Shown here in pieces: positions 1-7,760 of a DNA stretch of 39,284 bases. Below the pieces are notes generated by a model. The model saw only the letters and a list, made by a program, of their open reading frames with translations. It ran no database searches and was not told the origin of the DNA. A program made the position numbers and the translations under genes. How positions within the stretch are numbered: position 1 is the first letter of the stretch; the number at the start of each line of letters is the position of its first letter. Origin of the DNA: an uncultured Helicobacteraceae bacterium (GTDB lineage: Bacteria > Campylobacterota > Campylobacteria > Campylobacterales > Sulfurimonadaceae); the NCBI GenBank assembly GCA_947311765.1, contig CAMZLS010000148.1, positions 1 to 39,284 on the forward strand, read 5' to 3'.

Positions 1-47
1 CTTAATAACTTAGTATGAAATAATAATGAAATTCACTTAAGTTTGCC

Positions 48-302
48 ATAAGTAATAGGCCAGATATAATTACAAATCCAATGAGAAGAGAAGCTATAAG
101 ATACAAGGCGAAAGTCCGCAAAAGCTACTAGTAGCTTTTGCTATGCCCTTTGAGTACAAGGATTTTCAACGAAGTAGATTGTAGCTTATCTTCTGCGTTA
201 AACTTTCGTCAACGATGCTCAGCATCGCTAACAAAAGTTTGCCTTGAATCTTAACCTTTTAAATGTTGTTGGTTTTGCAATTATATCTGGCCTATTACTT
301 AT
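48..302. mobile_element. MITE-like element with long terminal inverted repeats
   Basis: The ends 48-79 and 271-302 are inverted repeats of 32 bp with two mismatches. If the element proper is 51-299, it is flanked by TA on both sides (49-50 and 300-301), the target duplication typical of IS630/Tc1-mariner elements; that family link is inference. No ORF of useful length lies inside. The interior is rich in secondary structure: a perfect 24 bp palindrome at 118-141, a hairpin with the arms CGATGCT/AGCATCG at 213-227 inside a longer imperfect stem at 200-240, and a weaker inner inverted repeat around 94-112 and 236-253. It is probably a non-autonomous element or a structured intergenic repeat. 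No second copy is visible in this window. Confidence 0.6.
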
Positions 303-440
303 CATTTCACTCCTCGCAATGATAATCATTTCTTACAATAACGGTTATTGCGAACATAGTTAGTTGTATCAATCGTAGAAATCCAAAATTGTTGTCAAGG
401 AGAATAAAAACTTTCTACAGATTATCGCTATAAAATAGGC
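303..440. other. Gene-free leader between the MITE-like element and rsmH
   Basis: No coding sequence is visible. Positions 308-322 read, on the minus strand, TCATTGCGAGGAGTG, a fragment of the same intergenic repeat found whole at 3887-3948. Next come two short odd palindromes: AATGATAATCATT at 318-330 and CAATAACGGTTATTG at 336-350. The first matches the core of the classical Fur box, but it overlaps the repeat fragment, so this may be coincidence. Confidence 0.4.
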
Positions 441-446
441 TATAAT
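441..446 (+). promoter_or_regulatory. Putative sigma-70 -10 box for rsmH
   Basis: TATAAT at 441-446 is a perfect -10 hexamer. It overlaps the first in-frame ATG (445), so transcription from here would begin near 453 and exclude that ATG. This supports the GTG at 469 as the start. No clear -35 box is seen, which is usual for Campylobacterota. Confidence 0.5.
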
Positions 447-468
447 GCCAATAAAAAAAGGTCTCTTT

Positions 469-1392
469 GTGTCTATCCCTCATATTCCTGTCCTCTATCG
501 TGAAGTTGTTAGCGCTTTTGAGGGGTGTGATGAGGGGATTGTTGTTGATTGTACTATGGGGTATGGTGGACATAGTTCGCTGATTCTTGATAGCTATCCT
601 CATGTGAAACTTATCGGTATTGACCAAGACCAGGCTGCTATAGATTTTTCTTCAAAGAGACTTGCAAAGTATGGTGATCGTGTAATCATAAAAAAAGGTC
701 GCTTTTCTGAAGTTTTAAAGGAGATATTTCAAGAAGTAGATGTCTCAAAAATATCTGCAATTTTAGCTGATATTGGTGTCTCTTCCTTGCAACTAGACCA
801 AGGTAAGCGAGGTTTTTCATTTGAGAGTGATGTTTTAGATATGCGGATGAATCCTGATGCTAATTTAAGTGCCGCAGAGGTTGTTAATGGCTACTCTCAA
901 AAAGCACTAGAAGATATCTTATACCAATATGGTGAGCTTCGCAACAGCAGAAAACTAGCTTCTGTTATTATACAAAACAGACCTTTTTATTCTGCAAAAG
1001 AGTTGGCTGATTGTGTGAAACCTTTTATGCCAAAGGGGAAGAAAATTCATCCTGCTACACTTTTGATGCAAGCAATTCGGATTGAAGTGAATGATGAATT
1101 GGGAGAATTGCAAAGAGTTCTTGATGTTATTGAGTCAGAAGATAAGCTTACATGTAAGCTAGGTATTATCTCCTTTCATTCGCTAGAAGACCGTATTGTA
1201 AAGCAGCGTTTTAGTTCTTGGAGTAAAAAATGTATTTGTCCAGCAGAATTTATGCGTTGTGAATGTGGAAACAATAATGCTAAAGGTAAAATCATCACTA
1301 AAAAGCCATTGACCGCACAAGTAGATGAACTTAAAAATAATGCAAGAAGTCGTAGTGCCAAATTACGTATTTTTAAGCGAGAAGCCTTGTGA
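469..1392 (+). CDS. rsmH: 16S rRNA (cytosine(1402)-N(4))-methyltransferase RsmH
   Basis: RsmH (MraW) is the SAM-dependent enzyme that N4-methylates C1402 in the P site of 16S rRNA. The SAM-binding motif DCTMGYGGHSS lies near the N-terminus, followed by GIDQD, the conserved ILADIGVSSLQLD block, ISFHSLEDRIVKQRF and the C-terminal NNARSRSAKLRIFKR segment. All family blocks are present and the length (307 residues) is normal. I chose GTG 469 over ATG 445: it gives the usual short lead MSIPHIPVL, it has AAAGG seven to eight bases upstream, and a -10 box overlaps the ATG. The gene overlaps the downstream ftsL-like gene by four bases (GTGA), as in the division and cell-wall cluster of other bacteria. 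A TTACATGTAA palindrome lies at 1148-1157. Confidence 0.95.
   Translation: MSIPHIPVLYREVVSAFEGCDEGIVVDCTMGYGGHSSLILDSYPHVKLIGIDQDQAAIDFSSKRLAKYGDRVIIKKGRFSEVLKEIFQEVDVSKISAILADIGVSSLQLDQGKRGFSFESDVLDMRMNPDANLSAAEVVNGYSQKALEDILYQYGELRNSRKLASVIIQNRPFYSAKELADCVKPFMPKGKKIHPATLLMQAIRIEVNDELGELQRVLDVIESEDKLTCKLGIISFHSLEDRIVKQRFSSWSKKCICPAEFMRCECGNNNAKGKIITKKPLTAQVDELKNNARSRSAKLRIFKREAL
1148..1157. repeat. TTACATGTAA palindrome (first of 17 exact copies)
   Basis: This is the first member of an iterated 10 bp palindrome. Exact copies start at 1148, 7736, 9054, 9804, 9966, 12148, 12172, 15191, 15886, 20418, 23101, 23488, 23560, 29476, 30620, 32357 and 36899. The base after the palindrome is a purine in all 17, and the base before it is a pyrimidine in 14. 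One-mismatch relatives lie at 1715 (TTACATGCAA), about 23829, about 37526 and 39026. This first copy is embedded in a perfect 16 bp palindrome, AGCTTACATGTAAGCT (1145-1160). Its function is unknown. Confidence 0.9.
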
Positions 1393-1667
1393 ATGATACA
1401 CTAGATATTTTAGATGAAGTCGAGGAGATTTTAGCACCAACACAGAAGATGGGAGTTACATATTTTCTTGGTGTTTTAATCTTAGTAATTCTCTTTTTAG
1501 CAGCAGTTTTCCCAAAAATATATCTTCAAAATCAGATCTATTATAAAAGTCGTGAAATTTCAAAACTCAAACGCGAATATGATGCGCTTAAAGAGGAAAA
1601 TCGTCTTATAAAATCAAAAGTAGAAACTATTCGCTTTAAAAATCAGATATTAGATACGCTCTTTTGA
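1389..1667 (+). CDS. FtsL-like small cell-division protein
   Basis: This 92-residue protein has one strongly hydrophobic segment at about residues 20-42 and then a lysine- and glutamate-rich heptad region (about 50-85) that should form a coiled coil. It has a short cytoplasmic N-terminus and a longer periplasmic C-terminus. That bitopic architecture, and the position directly after rsmH, are those of FtsL, the divisome protein that works with FtsB and FtsQ. FtsL is too divergent for motif-based proof, so the name rests on topology and synteny. The start is GTG 1389, overlapping the rsmH stop (GTGA) and implying translational coupling; the nearby ATG is out of frame. A terminator follows within 15 bases. 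Confidence 0.65.
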   Translation: MNDTLDILDEVEEILAPTQKMGVTYFLGVLILVILFLAAVFPKIYLQNQIYYKSREISKLKREYDALKEENRLIKSKVETIRFKNQILDTLF

Positions 1668-1679
1668 AACACTTTTTTT

Positions 1680-1713
1680 AAATAGATGAAAAAATCTTCT
1701 ATTTAATTTTTTT
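1680..1713 (+). terminator. Rho-independent terminator after the ftsL-like gene
   Basis: The arms AAATAGA (1680-1686) and TCTATTT (1698-1704) are perfectly complementary, with an 11-base loop, and are followed by AATTTTTTT. It ends the rsmH-ftsL unit. The stem is all A-T except one pair, so it may be weak. Confidence 0.55.
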
Positions 1714-1765
1714 CTTACATGCAATGTGATAAATTTATAGAAGTAATATACTATAAGGTTATGTC

Positions 1766-3061
1766 ATGATCTCTAAAATTCTTCTTACCGCTTCTTTTTC
1801 TATGCTTTGCTTACTTCAAGCCGACTATATTAGTACCTATAAAATGGATGACTCTATACAGAAAATCATGTATCATGATGCTGAATATACTAAGATTATA
1901 AACTCCTCAAAGAGTGATGATAGTGCCATCTATAAGATAGGTAAAAAAGTCTATATTGTCAGTCATGAAAATGGTAAAACGAAAGTTGTAGATATGGATC
2001 AGATGCGCTCTATGATGGGTGCTCTTGGTGGTGAACGTCAAAAACCTCAAAAAGAAGAGATGCCTGATTTTAAAATTACGCAAACAGGCAAAAAAGAGAC
2101 CGTTGGAGGAATTAGAGGTGAAGTATGGATTATCGAAGGCGATGATAATGGGGAACGCTTTAAGCAGACGATAGTTGTCACTAAAGATAAGCGTCTTCTT
2201 AAAACGACACATGCAATGAAACAGCTCTTTTTAGATATGGCAGGTGGTGAAACTGATGATATGGATGGTATTTTTGAGATAAAAAAGGGGGATGCAACGA
2301 TAAAAGCTGATGGTTTTGTCTTGCAATCTTTTCAAGAGAAAAAACTTCCTAAAAAAGAGTACCAACTTCCAAAAGATGCACAGATGCAAGAGATGCCAAA
2401 TATCGCTGCGCTTTTTGGTGGCGGAACCCCTTCAAAAAATACTAAGACGCAAAAAGGTCTGCTAGACCCTTGTTATAATGAAGTGTGTTGTGGAAAAACA
2501 GCAGGAAAATCACATACCTTAGCCCCAATGCTCAAAGCCCGCTCTGGCGGTTATGAACTTGTAGGCGATGGTGTCTGTGATGTCTTAGGACTCTCTTCTC
2601 TTTTTGGTGTGAGTAGTGTTGAGGGTGCCTTATATAAAAAAGGTGATGATTCGATTCAGATAACACTCGCACTTGATGATACAAGCGGTGGTTCAGTTGC
2701 TAATACGCAAAAACAGTTAGATGCTGGAGTTTCTCTTATGGTGAAGAGTATTAAAAATCATAAACAAGGTGTGATAGCAACTGCAAGTTATGAGTATGGT
2801 ATGTTGATGCCAATGAAGCAACAAACTCTTGATATTATTATTGATTCAAAGACTATTTTAAGTATTACTAGAATTGCAAAAAATGGTGAAATTGATTTAA
2901 TCAGTTGGACAAAACGTGCCATCAATCTTAAGGCATTTAAAAAAGATGCTCCAAAAATAGCTAAAAAACAAAAAACAGACAGCGAAGACAGCTCCCTTGA
3001 TACAGAAAATATAAATAAAAAAGTTGATGATGCTGTCAATATGTTTAAAAGTCTTTTTTAA
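1766..3061 (+). CDS. Secreted protein of unknown function
   Basis: I do not recognise this 431-residue protein with certainty. A signal peptide (about residues 1-19, MISKILLTASFSMLCLLQA) predicts export. The N-terminal half alternates short beta-type stretches with the phrase GKKVYIVSHENGKTKVVDM and several Met-rich segments. This loosely resembles DUF4412-type periplasmic domains, a weak impression only. The middle holds a Cys-containing segment, DPCYNEVCCGK (about 233-243), plus a later GDGVCDVLG; these four cysteines could form disulfides. The C-terminus (from about 400) is rich in Lys and Asp. ATG 1766 is preceded by AAGG at a good distance. The stop overlaps the next ATG by one base (TAATG), so it is probably co-transcribed with the diguanylate cyclase gene. 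Confidence 0.5.
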   Translation: MISKILLTASFSMLCLLQADYISTYKMDDSIQKIMYHDAEYTKIINSSKSDDSAIYKIGKKVYIVSHENGKTKVVDMDQMRSMMGALGGERQKPQKEEMPDFKITQTGKKETVGGIRGEVWIIEGDDNGERFKQTIVVTKDKRLLKTTHAMKQLFLDMAGGETDDMDGIFEIKKGDATIKADGFVLQSFQEKKLPKKEYQLPKDAQMQEMPNIAALFGGGTPSKNTKTQKGLLDPCYNEVCCGKTAGKSHTLAPMLKARSGGYELVGDGVCDVLGLSSLFGVSSVEGALYKKGDDSIQITLALDDTSGGSVANTQKQLDAGVSLMVKSIKNHKQGVIATASYEYGMLMPMKQQTLDIIIDSKTILSITRIAKNGEIDLISWTKRAINLKAFKKDAPKIAKKQKTDSEDSSLDTENINKKVDDAVNMFKSLF

Positions 3062-3420
3062 TGGAAAAAAATTCGTATAAAATTCTTTCGGATGAGTTAA
3101 AATCCAAAATTTGTACTTTGGATTTTGTTCTTCCTTCTCTCTATACAACGATTTTCATAAATTTAGCTAATAAGTATAATTTTGATATAAATAGTGAAGA
3201 GATGTTTGCAAATGAAATATTAGATACAAAATTAGAAAAAATTGAAGCTATTGATGAGATGGCTACAAAAAAAGTGTATGCACTTGACAAATCATCACAA
3301 AAAGCTATGACTGCAATGAGTGATAAAAATGAAGATTTGCTAAAAGAGGCTATGAGCGAAACACAGATTCTTCGTTTAGAGATTGAAAATTTAAAAAGAG
3401 TCTCTATAGAGATGCCTTAA
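3061..3420 (+). CDS. N-terminal part of a frameshifted diguanylate cyclase
   Basis: This ORF encodes 119 residues, mostly helical and charged, with no catalytic domain. It ends in MP just where a GGDEF domain should begin. The GGDEF domain continues at once in the -1 frame (3396-3869). Joining at the TTTAAAA run (3390-3396) gives ...IENLK-KSLYRDALTKVYNRRW..., a seamless family-like join. The only window where both frames are open is 3387-3417, because frame 0 has a TGA at 3384. The N-terminal region looks like the helical lead domain seen ahead of GGDEF domains in this phylum. The intact product would be about 269 residues. Whether this is programmed -1 frameshifting, a mutation or a sequence error cannot be decided here. 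Confidence 0.7.
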   Translation: MEKNSYKILSDELKSKICTLDFVLPSLYTTIFINLANKYNFDINSEEMFANEILDTKLEKIEAIDEMATKKVYALDKSSQKAMTAMSDKNEDLLKEAMSETQILRLEIENLKRVSIEMP

Positions 3421-3869
3421 CAAAGGTATATAATCGTAGATGGTTGAATTCAGAGATTTTAAACGAAGATGGAAAATTTATAATTTCAGGTTCTCTTTTT
3501 CTTATTGATTTGAATTATTTTAAATATATAAATGATACTTTTGGTCATATTGCTGGAGATAAGGTTCTTGTCTATGTGGCAAAGCATCTACAAAGGCTTG
3601 AGTCAGATGTAGTGCGTTATGGTGGTGATGAATTTATTATTCTTTTTAGGGATAAAAACAGTTCAGAAGTAGCACAGGAGATGCACCTTAACCGTGAACT
3701 ACTTTTAAAAAAACAGCTAAAATTTCATAATCATAAGTTTCATACAAGTTACTCTTATGGTGGTGTTGATGTTGAATCGGGAACTAATTTTACTGAAATT
3801 CTTGAAGAAGCTGATGCTAAAATGTATAGTGATAAAGAGAAAATAAAACAACGAATTAAGCCTAATTAA
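3396..3869 (+). CDS. GGDEF diguanylate cyclase domain, -1 frame continuation
   Basis: The GGDEF domain makes c-di-GMP from two GTP. The domain start (DALTKVYNRRW), the metal-binding FLIDLNYFKYIND, the FGHIAGDKVL helix and the active-site VVRYGGDEFIILF are all present. The catalytic site is therefore intact. There is no proper RxxD inhibitory site at the usual distance before GGDEF; the nearest Arg-Asp pair is spaced RLESD. If translated alone, the best start is a TTG at 3444, which would cut off the conserved start of the domain and leave no good Shine-Dalgarno. That argues that this is the second half of the gene starting at 3061. An intergenic repeat hairpin follows. Confidence 0.75.
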   Translation, partial: KSLYRDALTKVYNRRWLNSEILNEDGKFIISGSLFLIDLNYFKYINDTFGHIAGDKVLVYVAKHLQRLESDVVRYGGDEFIILFRDKNSSEVAQEMHLNRELLLKKQLKFHNHKFHTSYSYGGVDVESGTNFTEILEEADAKMYSDKEKIKQRIKPN

Positions 3870-3886
3870 AAAGAGATAAGCTTTTC

Positions 3887-3948
3887 AGATTGCTTCACAT
3901 TCGTTCGCAATGTCTGTCGTTGCGAGGAGCGTAGTGATGTGGCAATCT
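3887..3948. repeat. REP-like intergenic hairpin repeat
   Basis: The outer arms AGATTGC..CACAT and ATGTG-GCAATCT pair over 12 bp with a two-base bulge. The inner arms TCGCAATG and CGTTGCGA pair over 8 bp with one G-U pair. The right half (TTGCGAGGAGCGTAGTGATG and on) is of a type I recognise as a common dispersed intergenic repeat in bacteria of this group. A fragment of it is at 308-322. It lies between convergent genes and may serve as a bidirectional terminator. Confidence 0.6.
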
Positions 3949-3956
3949 AAGTTGCC

Positions 3957-6900
3957 TTACCCTTTTATCTTCGCAACTTCATAAAACTTCCGTAACCATC
4001 TATCAAATGGATTTATCAGTTTATACATAACGGGTACTACTAGAAGTGTTAGCACCATAGAGCTTAAAAGCCCTCCAATAATGGAGATTGCCATAGGGGC
4101 ATTTGTTTCGCTTCCTAGTCCTGAGCCAAAGGCGAGTGGCAACATGGCAAATATCATCGCAACTGTTGTCATCAAGATAGGGCGAAGTCGCTTTTCGCCT
4201 GCTTCAATGAGTGCTTCATCAGAATTTTTCCCTTGTGCCATCGCCTCATTTGCAAAATCCACAAGTAAGACAGCATTTTTCCCAACCATTCCCATCAGAA
4301 GCATAAAGCCAATCATAACAAAAAGGCTAAACTGCAAGCCACTAAGATAGAGCGCTAGCATCACCCCTATAATGCTCAAAGGAAGTGCCATCATAATGAT
4401 TAGCGGCTGAATAAGTGACTCATATAAGATTGCCAAGATGATAAACATTAAGATAACAGAAAGACTCAAAGCTACACCAAAGGCTTTGCCAGTTTTCTCC
4501 ATCTCCTCCGCAAATCCTGTAAAACGATAATGCACACTCTGAGGCAATAGTTTATCAATACCTTGGCGAGTATAAGCAACCGAACCACCCAGGTCAAGAC
4601 CGAAAAGATCGGCATAGATAGTGACTTGTCTCTGCCTATCGTAGTGATTGATGGCCGCAAGAGTTTTTGAGTGTGAAAATTCCACCAATCCATCAAGATA
4701 AACCAATCTGCCATTTTTGGCTTTGAGTTGAATTTTTTTGATATCTTCGATAGAGACTCTATCTTTGTCCCCAAATCGTAAAGTGATATTGTACTGTTTG
4801 CCTTTCTCTTCAAAATAAGATATTTCCAAATCACTTGAAAAGGCTGTCGCAATAGCATCGGCAATTTGTGAAGCAGAGATACCGAGTCTATTTGCATTTG
4901 TTCTTAAGATTTTGATATCAATCTGCGGCTTGGCATCATCAAGGTTTGTATCAACATCTACAAAACCTTTCTTCTTTTTGAGGTAATCAGTCAGATTTTT
5001 TGTTGCGACTTTGAGATCTTCAAAAGAGTCTGATTTTAAAACTATCTGATAGGGAACCGAGACCCCAGCACCTTTGATATTTGGAATAGCTGCGGCTGTG
5101 ATAAAGAGATCTTTTTTAAATGGCTCTAGCTCTTTTCTGAAATTTTGAATAATCTCTTCTTGATTGAGAAGTCGTTTTTTTCTATCAGTTAGTTTGACAT
5201 ATATTTTTGATTTATGTTTCTCTTGGGCAGAGTTATAACCTACGCTGAGAGTTGTATATAAAACATTGGCATTTTCTTTCACCTTTGCTTCAACTGCTTT
5301 GGATTTTTTTATCATCTCTTTTAAAGAGACGCTTGCATCAGCCTTGATAAAGACTTCAAATTCTGCCTTATCTTCTTTAGGAATAAAATCCATCCCAATC
5401 TTAGGAAAAAGACTCAAAGAGCCGAAAAAAACCATAAAAACAATAATAAGAGTCATAACTTTAAATCGTAAAACAGATTTTAAAATTATCTCATAAACTT
5501 TCTCTAAAAATTTAAAGAGTGGCTCTGTGATATTGTAAAACTTACTCTCATCTTTGTGCAAAACGCGAGCGCTCAAACTAGGGATAAAACTCAGCGCAAC
5601 AGAGTAAGAGATGATAACTGCAAAGCCAACAGTCATCGCAAAACTCTCAAAAAATTTTCCAACAATGCCACTCATAAATGATACAGGAATAAATACTGCT
5701 AAGAGCATGGCAGAGATTGCCAAAATGGTAAAAGCCATCTCTTTTGTTCCCTCAACTGCAGCTTCAAATTTTTTCATACCCGCTTCCATCTTTTTGTAGA
5801 TATTTTCTATCACAACGATAGCATCATCAATGATAATTCCTATAGAGAGGGTAAGCCCTATTAGTGTCATCTTGTTCAAGTCAAATCCCATATAATCCAT
5901 CAGCGCAAAAGTACCAAAGATTGAAGCAGGGATAGAGAGTGCTGATACCAAAGTTATAGTCATATTTCTTAGAAAAATAAAGATAATTATGATAGCTAAG
6001 AGCGAGCCATAAATAAGATCAAATTTTACATGCTCAAGTGAATTGATGATAAAAGGAGAGGTGTCATTTAATGTTTTAACTTCAAATCTTTTTCCTGCCA
6101 ATGTTTGCAAAGCAGGGAGCGTGTCTTTAACTCTTTGAACAATATCTATGGTGTTTGTTCCTGAAATCTTCTGCACTTCAAGCATAACACCCTCGACACC
6201 GTTGTAAGAAGCATAACTTTTAGCATCACTCATACCATCTATAACATCTGCAATATCTTTGAGTTTGATATTGTCTTTGATGGTGATATTTTTAAGCTCC
6301 TCTGTACTGAGTGCATCTGCTTTGGTTTTAAGTGTAAACTCTTTTGTTAAAGAGATAAGTTTACCGCCACCAATTTTGACATTTTCTCTTGCTACTATCT
6401 CGTTGAGTTCTCTGATGGTGATAGCAAACTTATTTAAAAGTCTTGGATTGGGATAGATTTTTATCTCTCTATCTTTGTAGCCGATGATTTTTACTGCACC
6501 TACGCCATTGATTTTTTGTAGTTTTGGTTTGACTTTTTCATCTGCAAAGAGCATAAGGTTTTTTACGCTATCTTGTGAAGCTGTTAAGAAGATATTGATA
6601 ACAGAAGCACCACCGATATCGAGCTTACTGACAAGAGGTGTTTTTGCGTCGCGAGGCAAGATAACCGCGGAGACTTTATCGCGCACATCGTTAGTAGCCT
6701 CGTTAATGTCACGCTCTAAAAAGAACTTAACCATAACGATACTCACACCCTCACTGCTTGTTGAAGTGATAGAGTCTATCCCTCCAATGCGTGAGATTGC
6801 CTCTTCTATCTTATCTGTGACTTGTGACTCTATCGTACTTGCTTCCGCCCCAGGATAGACTGTTTTAATAGTCACAATAGGGAAGTCAATATTTGGAAAA

Positions 6901-7001
6901 AGAGCCGAGGGCATAGACTTGAAACTCATATATCCAAAGATAATAAGAGTAACAACATACATCAAGGTTGTTATAGGTTTATTGATAGCTAATTTATACA
7001 T
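3957..7001 (-). CDS. RND efflux pump inner-membrane transporter (AcrB/MexB type)
   Basis: This 1014-residue resistance-nodulation-division pump is driven by the proton motive force and exports drugs or other amphiphiles through a periplasm-spanning complex. It starts with the usual MYKLAINKPITTLMY first helix. TM4 carries GIIIDDAIVVIENI, whose paired aspartates are the proton-relay residues of the HAE (drug) class. TM10 carries GMVGKNAVLLVDFANEA with the relay lysine. Two halves, each with a large periplasmic loop, are evident, and the length is normal for the family. ATG 7001 lies six bases after the adaptor stop, so it is the third gene of a tolC-adaptor-pump operon. The substrate cannot be read from the sequence. 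The gene contains no TTACATGTAA despite its 3 kb length. Confidence 0.92.
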   Translation of the reverse strand: MYKLAINKPITTLMYVVTLIIFGYMSFKSMPSALFPNIDFPIVTIKTVYPGAEASTIESQVTDKIEEAISRIGGIDSITSTSSEGVSIVMVKFFLERDINEATNDVRDKVSAVILPRDAKTPLVSKLDIGGASVINIFLTASQDSVKNLMLFADEKVKPKLQKINGVGAVKIIGYKDREIKIYPNPRLLNKFAITIRELNEIVARENVKIGGGKLISLTKEFTLKTKADALSTEELKNITIKDNIKLKDIADVIDGMSDAKSYASYNGVEGVMLEVQKISGTNTIDIVQRVKDTLPALQTLAGKRFEVKTLNDTSPFIINSLEHVKFDLIYGSLLAIIIIFIFLRNMTITLVSALSIPASIFGTFALMDYMGFDLNKMTLIGLTLSIGIIIDDAIVVIENIYKKMEAGMKKFEAAVEGTKEMAFTILAISAMLLAVFIPVSFMSGIVGKFFESFAMTVGFAVIISYSVALSFIPSLSARVLHKDESKFYNITEPLFKFLEKVYEIILKSVLRFKVMTLIIVFMVFFGSLSLFPKIGMDFIPKEDKAEFEVFIKADASVSLKEMIKKSKAVEAKVKENANVLYTTLSVGYNSAQEKHKSKIYVKLTDRKKRLLNQEEIIQNFRKELEPFKKDLFITAAAIPNIKGAGVSVPYQIVLKSDSFEDLKVATKNLTDYLKKKKGFVDVDTNLDDAKPQIDIKILRTNANRLGISASQIADAIATAFSSDLEISYFEEKGKQYNITLRFGDKDRVSIEDIKKIQLKAKNGRLVYLDGLVEFSHSKTLAAINHYDRQRQVTIYADLFGLDLGGSVAYTRQGIDKLLPQSVHYRFTGFAEEMEKTGKAFGVALSLSVILMFIILAILYESLIQPLIIMMALPLSIIGVMLALYLSGLQFSLFVMIGFMLLMGMVGKNAVLLVDFANEAMAQGKNSDEALIEAGEKRLRPILMTTVAMIFAMLPLAFGSGLGSETNAPMAISIIGGLLSSMVLTLLVVPVMYKLINPFDRWLRKFYEVAKIKG

Positions 7002-7007
7002 GCAAGC

Positions 7008-7760
7008 CTACTTGGTAGTATCGGTGATAATAGTGCCATCACCAAAAAGACCAACGATAAAGCCTTTGGCTTTGACTTCTGCTTTTATCTTTCTGTTATC
7101 ACTGTTAGCAAGTGGATAGACTTTAGAAATCTCTCCCTTGTAGAGCGTAGTATCTCCATTGACACTATAAGTAACTTTATCCCCAACCTTGACACTTTTC
7201 CAGTATTTTTGATCATATTCAAAGAGAAGTTTTTGCGCATTGACACTCTGTATCTTAAACACAGTCCGAAGCATCATCCCACTGACAACATCACCCACTT
7301 CAACATCTTTTTCAACGATAACTCCATCAAAGGGGGCAAAGATATAGCTTCTCTCAAGAAGTGATTGTTGATACGCCAACTTTGCTTGTGCTTGCTTGAG
7401 AGCAACTTTCGATTTTTCAAAAGCAAAAAGGTACTTATCAAACTTTGCTTCATCAATGAGGTCTTTTATGAGAAGTTGTCTCTCATAATCTTTTTTTGCA
7501 AATTTGAGAGAGACTTTAGCGTTTTCTAGTGAGGCTTGCGCCATAGCCAGAGAGGCTTTTAAATCATCATTTTGAAGCTCTACTAATTTCTCGCCTTTTT
7601 TGACAAGACTTGAGACATCAACATATACTTTTTTTACTATTCCACCAGAGTAGAAGGCAAGGTTTGCACTACGAAGTGCTTCTATATTAAAAGTTGCATA
7701 GATATCTGATGCACTTAAACTAAGTGTCAATAGCATTACATGTAAAAGTATTTTTCTCAT
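7008..7760 (-). CDS. RND efflux periplasmic adaptor (membrane fusion protein)
   Basis: This 250-residue protein has an N-terminal signal sequence (to about residue 18, LSLSAS). A lipoyl-like half-motif follows (GGIVKKVYVDVSSLVKKGEKL), then a helical hairpin of about 60 residues rich in Ala, Lys and Leu, the second lipoyl half (YIFAPFDGVIVEKDVEVGDVV), and a beta-barrel region. This is the usual adaptor order. It is shorter than the 350-400 residues of AcrA-type adaptors, lacking most of the membrane-proximal domain. It should link the pump downstream to the TolC-like channel upstream. It overlaps the tolC-like gene by four bases (ATGA). A TTACATGTAA copy at 7736-7745 is read as Leu-His-Val inside the signal peptide. 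Confidence 0.85.
   Translation of the reverse strand: MRKILLHVMLLTLSLSASDIYATFNIEALRSANLAFYSGGIVKKVYVDVSSLVKKGEKLVELQNDDLKASLAMAQASLENAKVSLKFAKKDYERQLLIKDLIDEAKFDKYLFAFEKSKVALKQAQAKLAYQQSLLERSYIFAPFDGVIVEKDVEVGDVVSGMMLRTVFKIQSVNAQKLLFEYDQKYWKSVKVGDKVTYSVNGDTTLYKGEISKVYPLANSDNRKIKAEVKAKGFIVGLFGDGTIITDTTK

Noticed and set aside
315-333. Fur-box-like palindrome (AATGATAATCATT core)
   Set aside because: The central 13 bases match the classical Fur consensus, but the outer bases do not. The site overlaps a dispersed repeat fragment, and the gene downstream (rsmH) is not an iron gene.
4081-6858. Several plus-strand ORFs of 60-124 codons within the RND gene
   Set aside because: They are antisense shadows of the pump gene, have no ribosome sites and encode low-complexity Ser/Ile/Leu-rich peptides.
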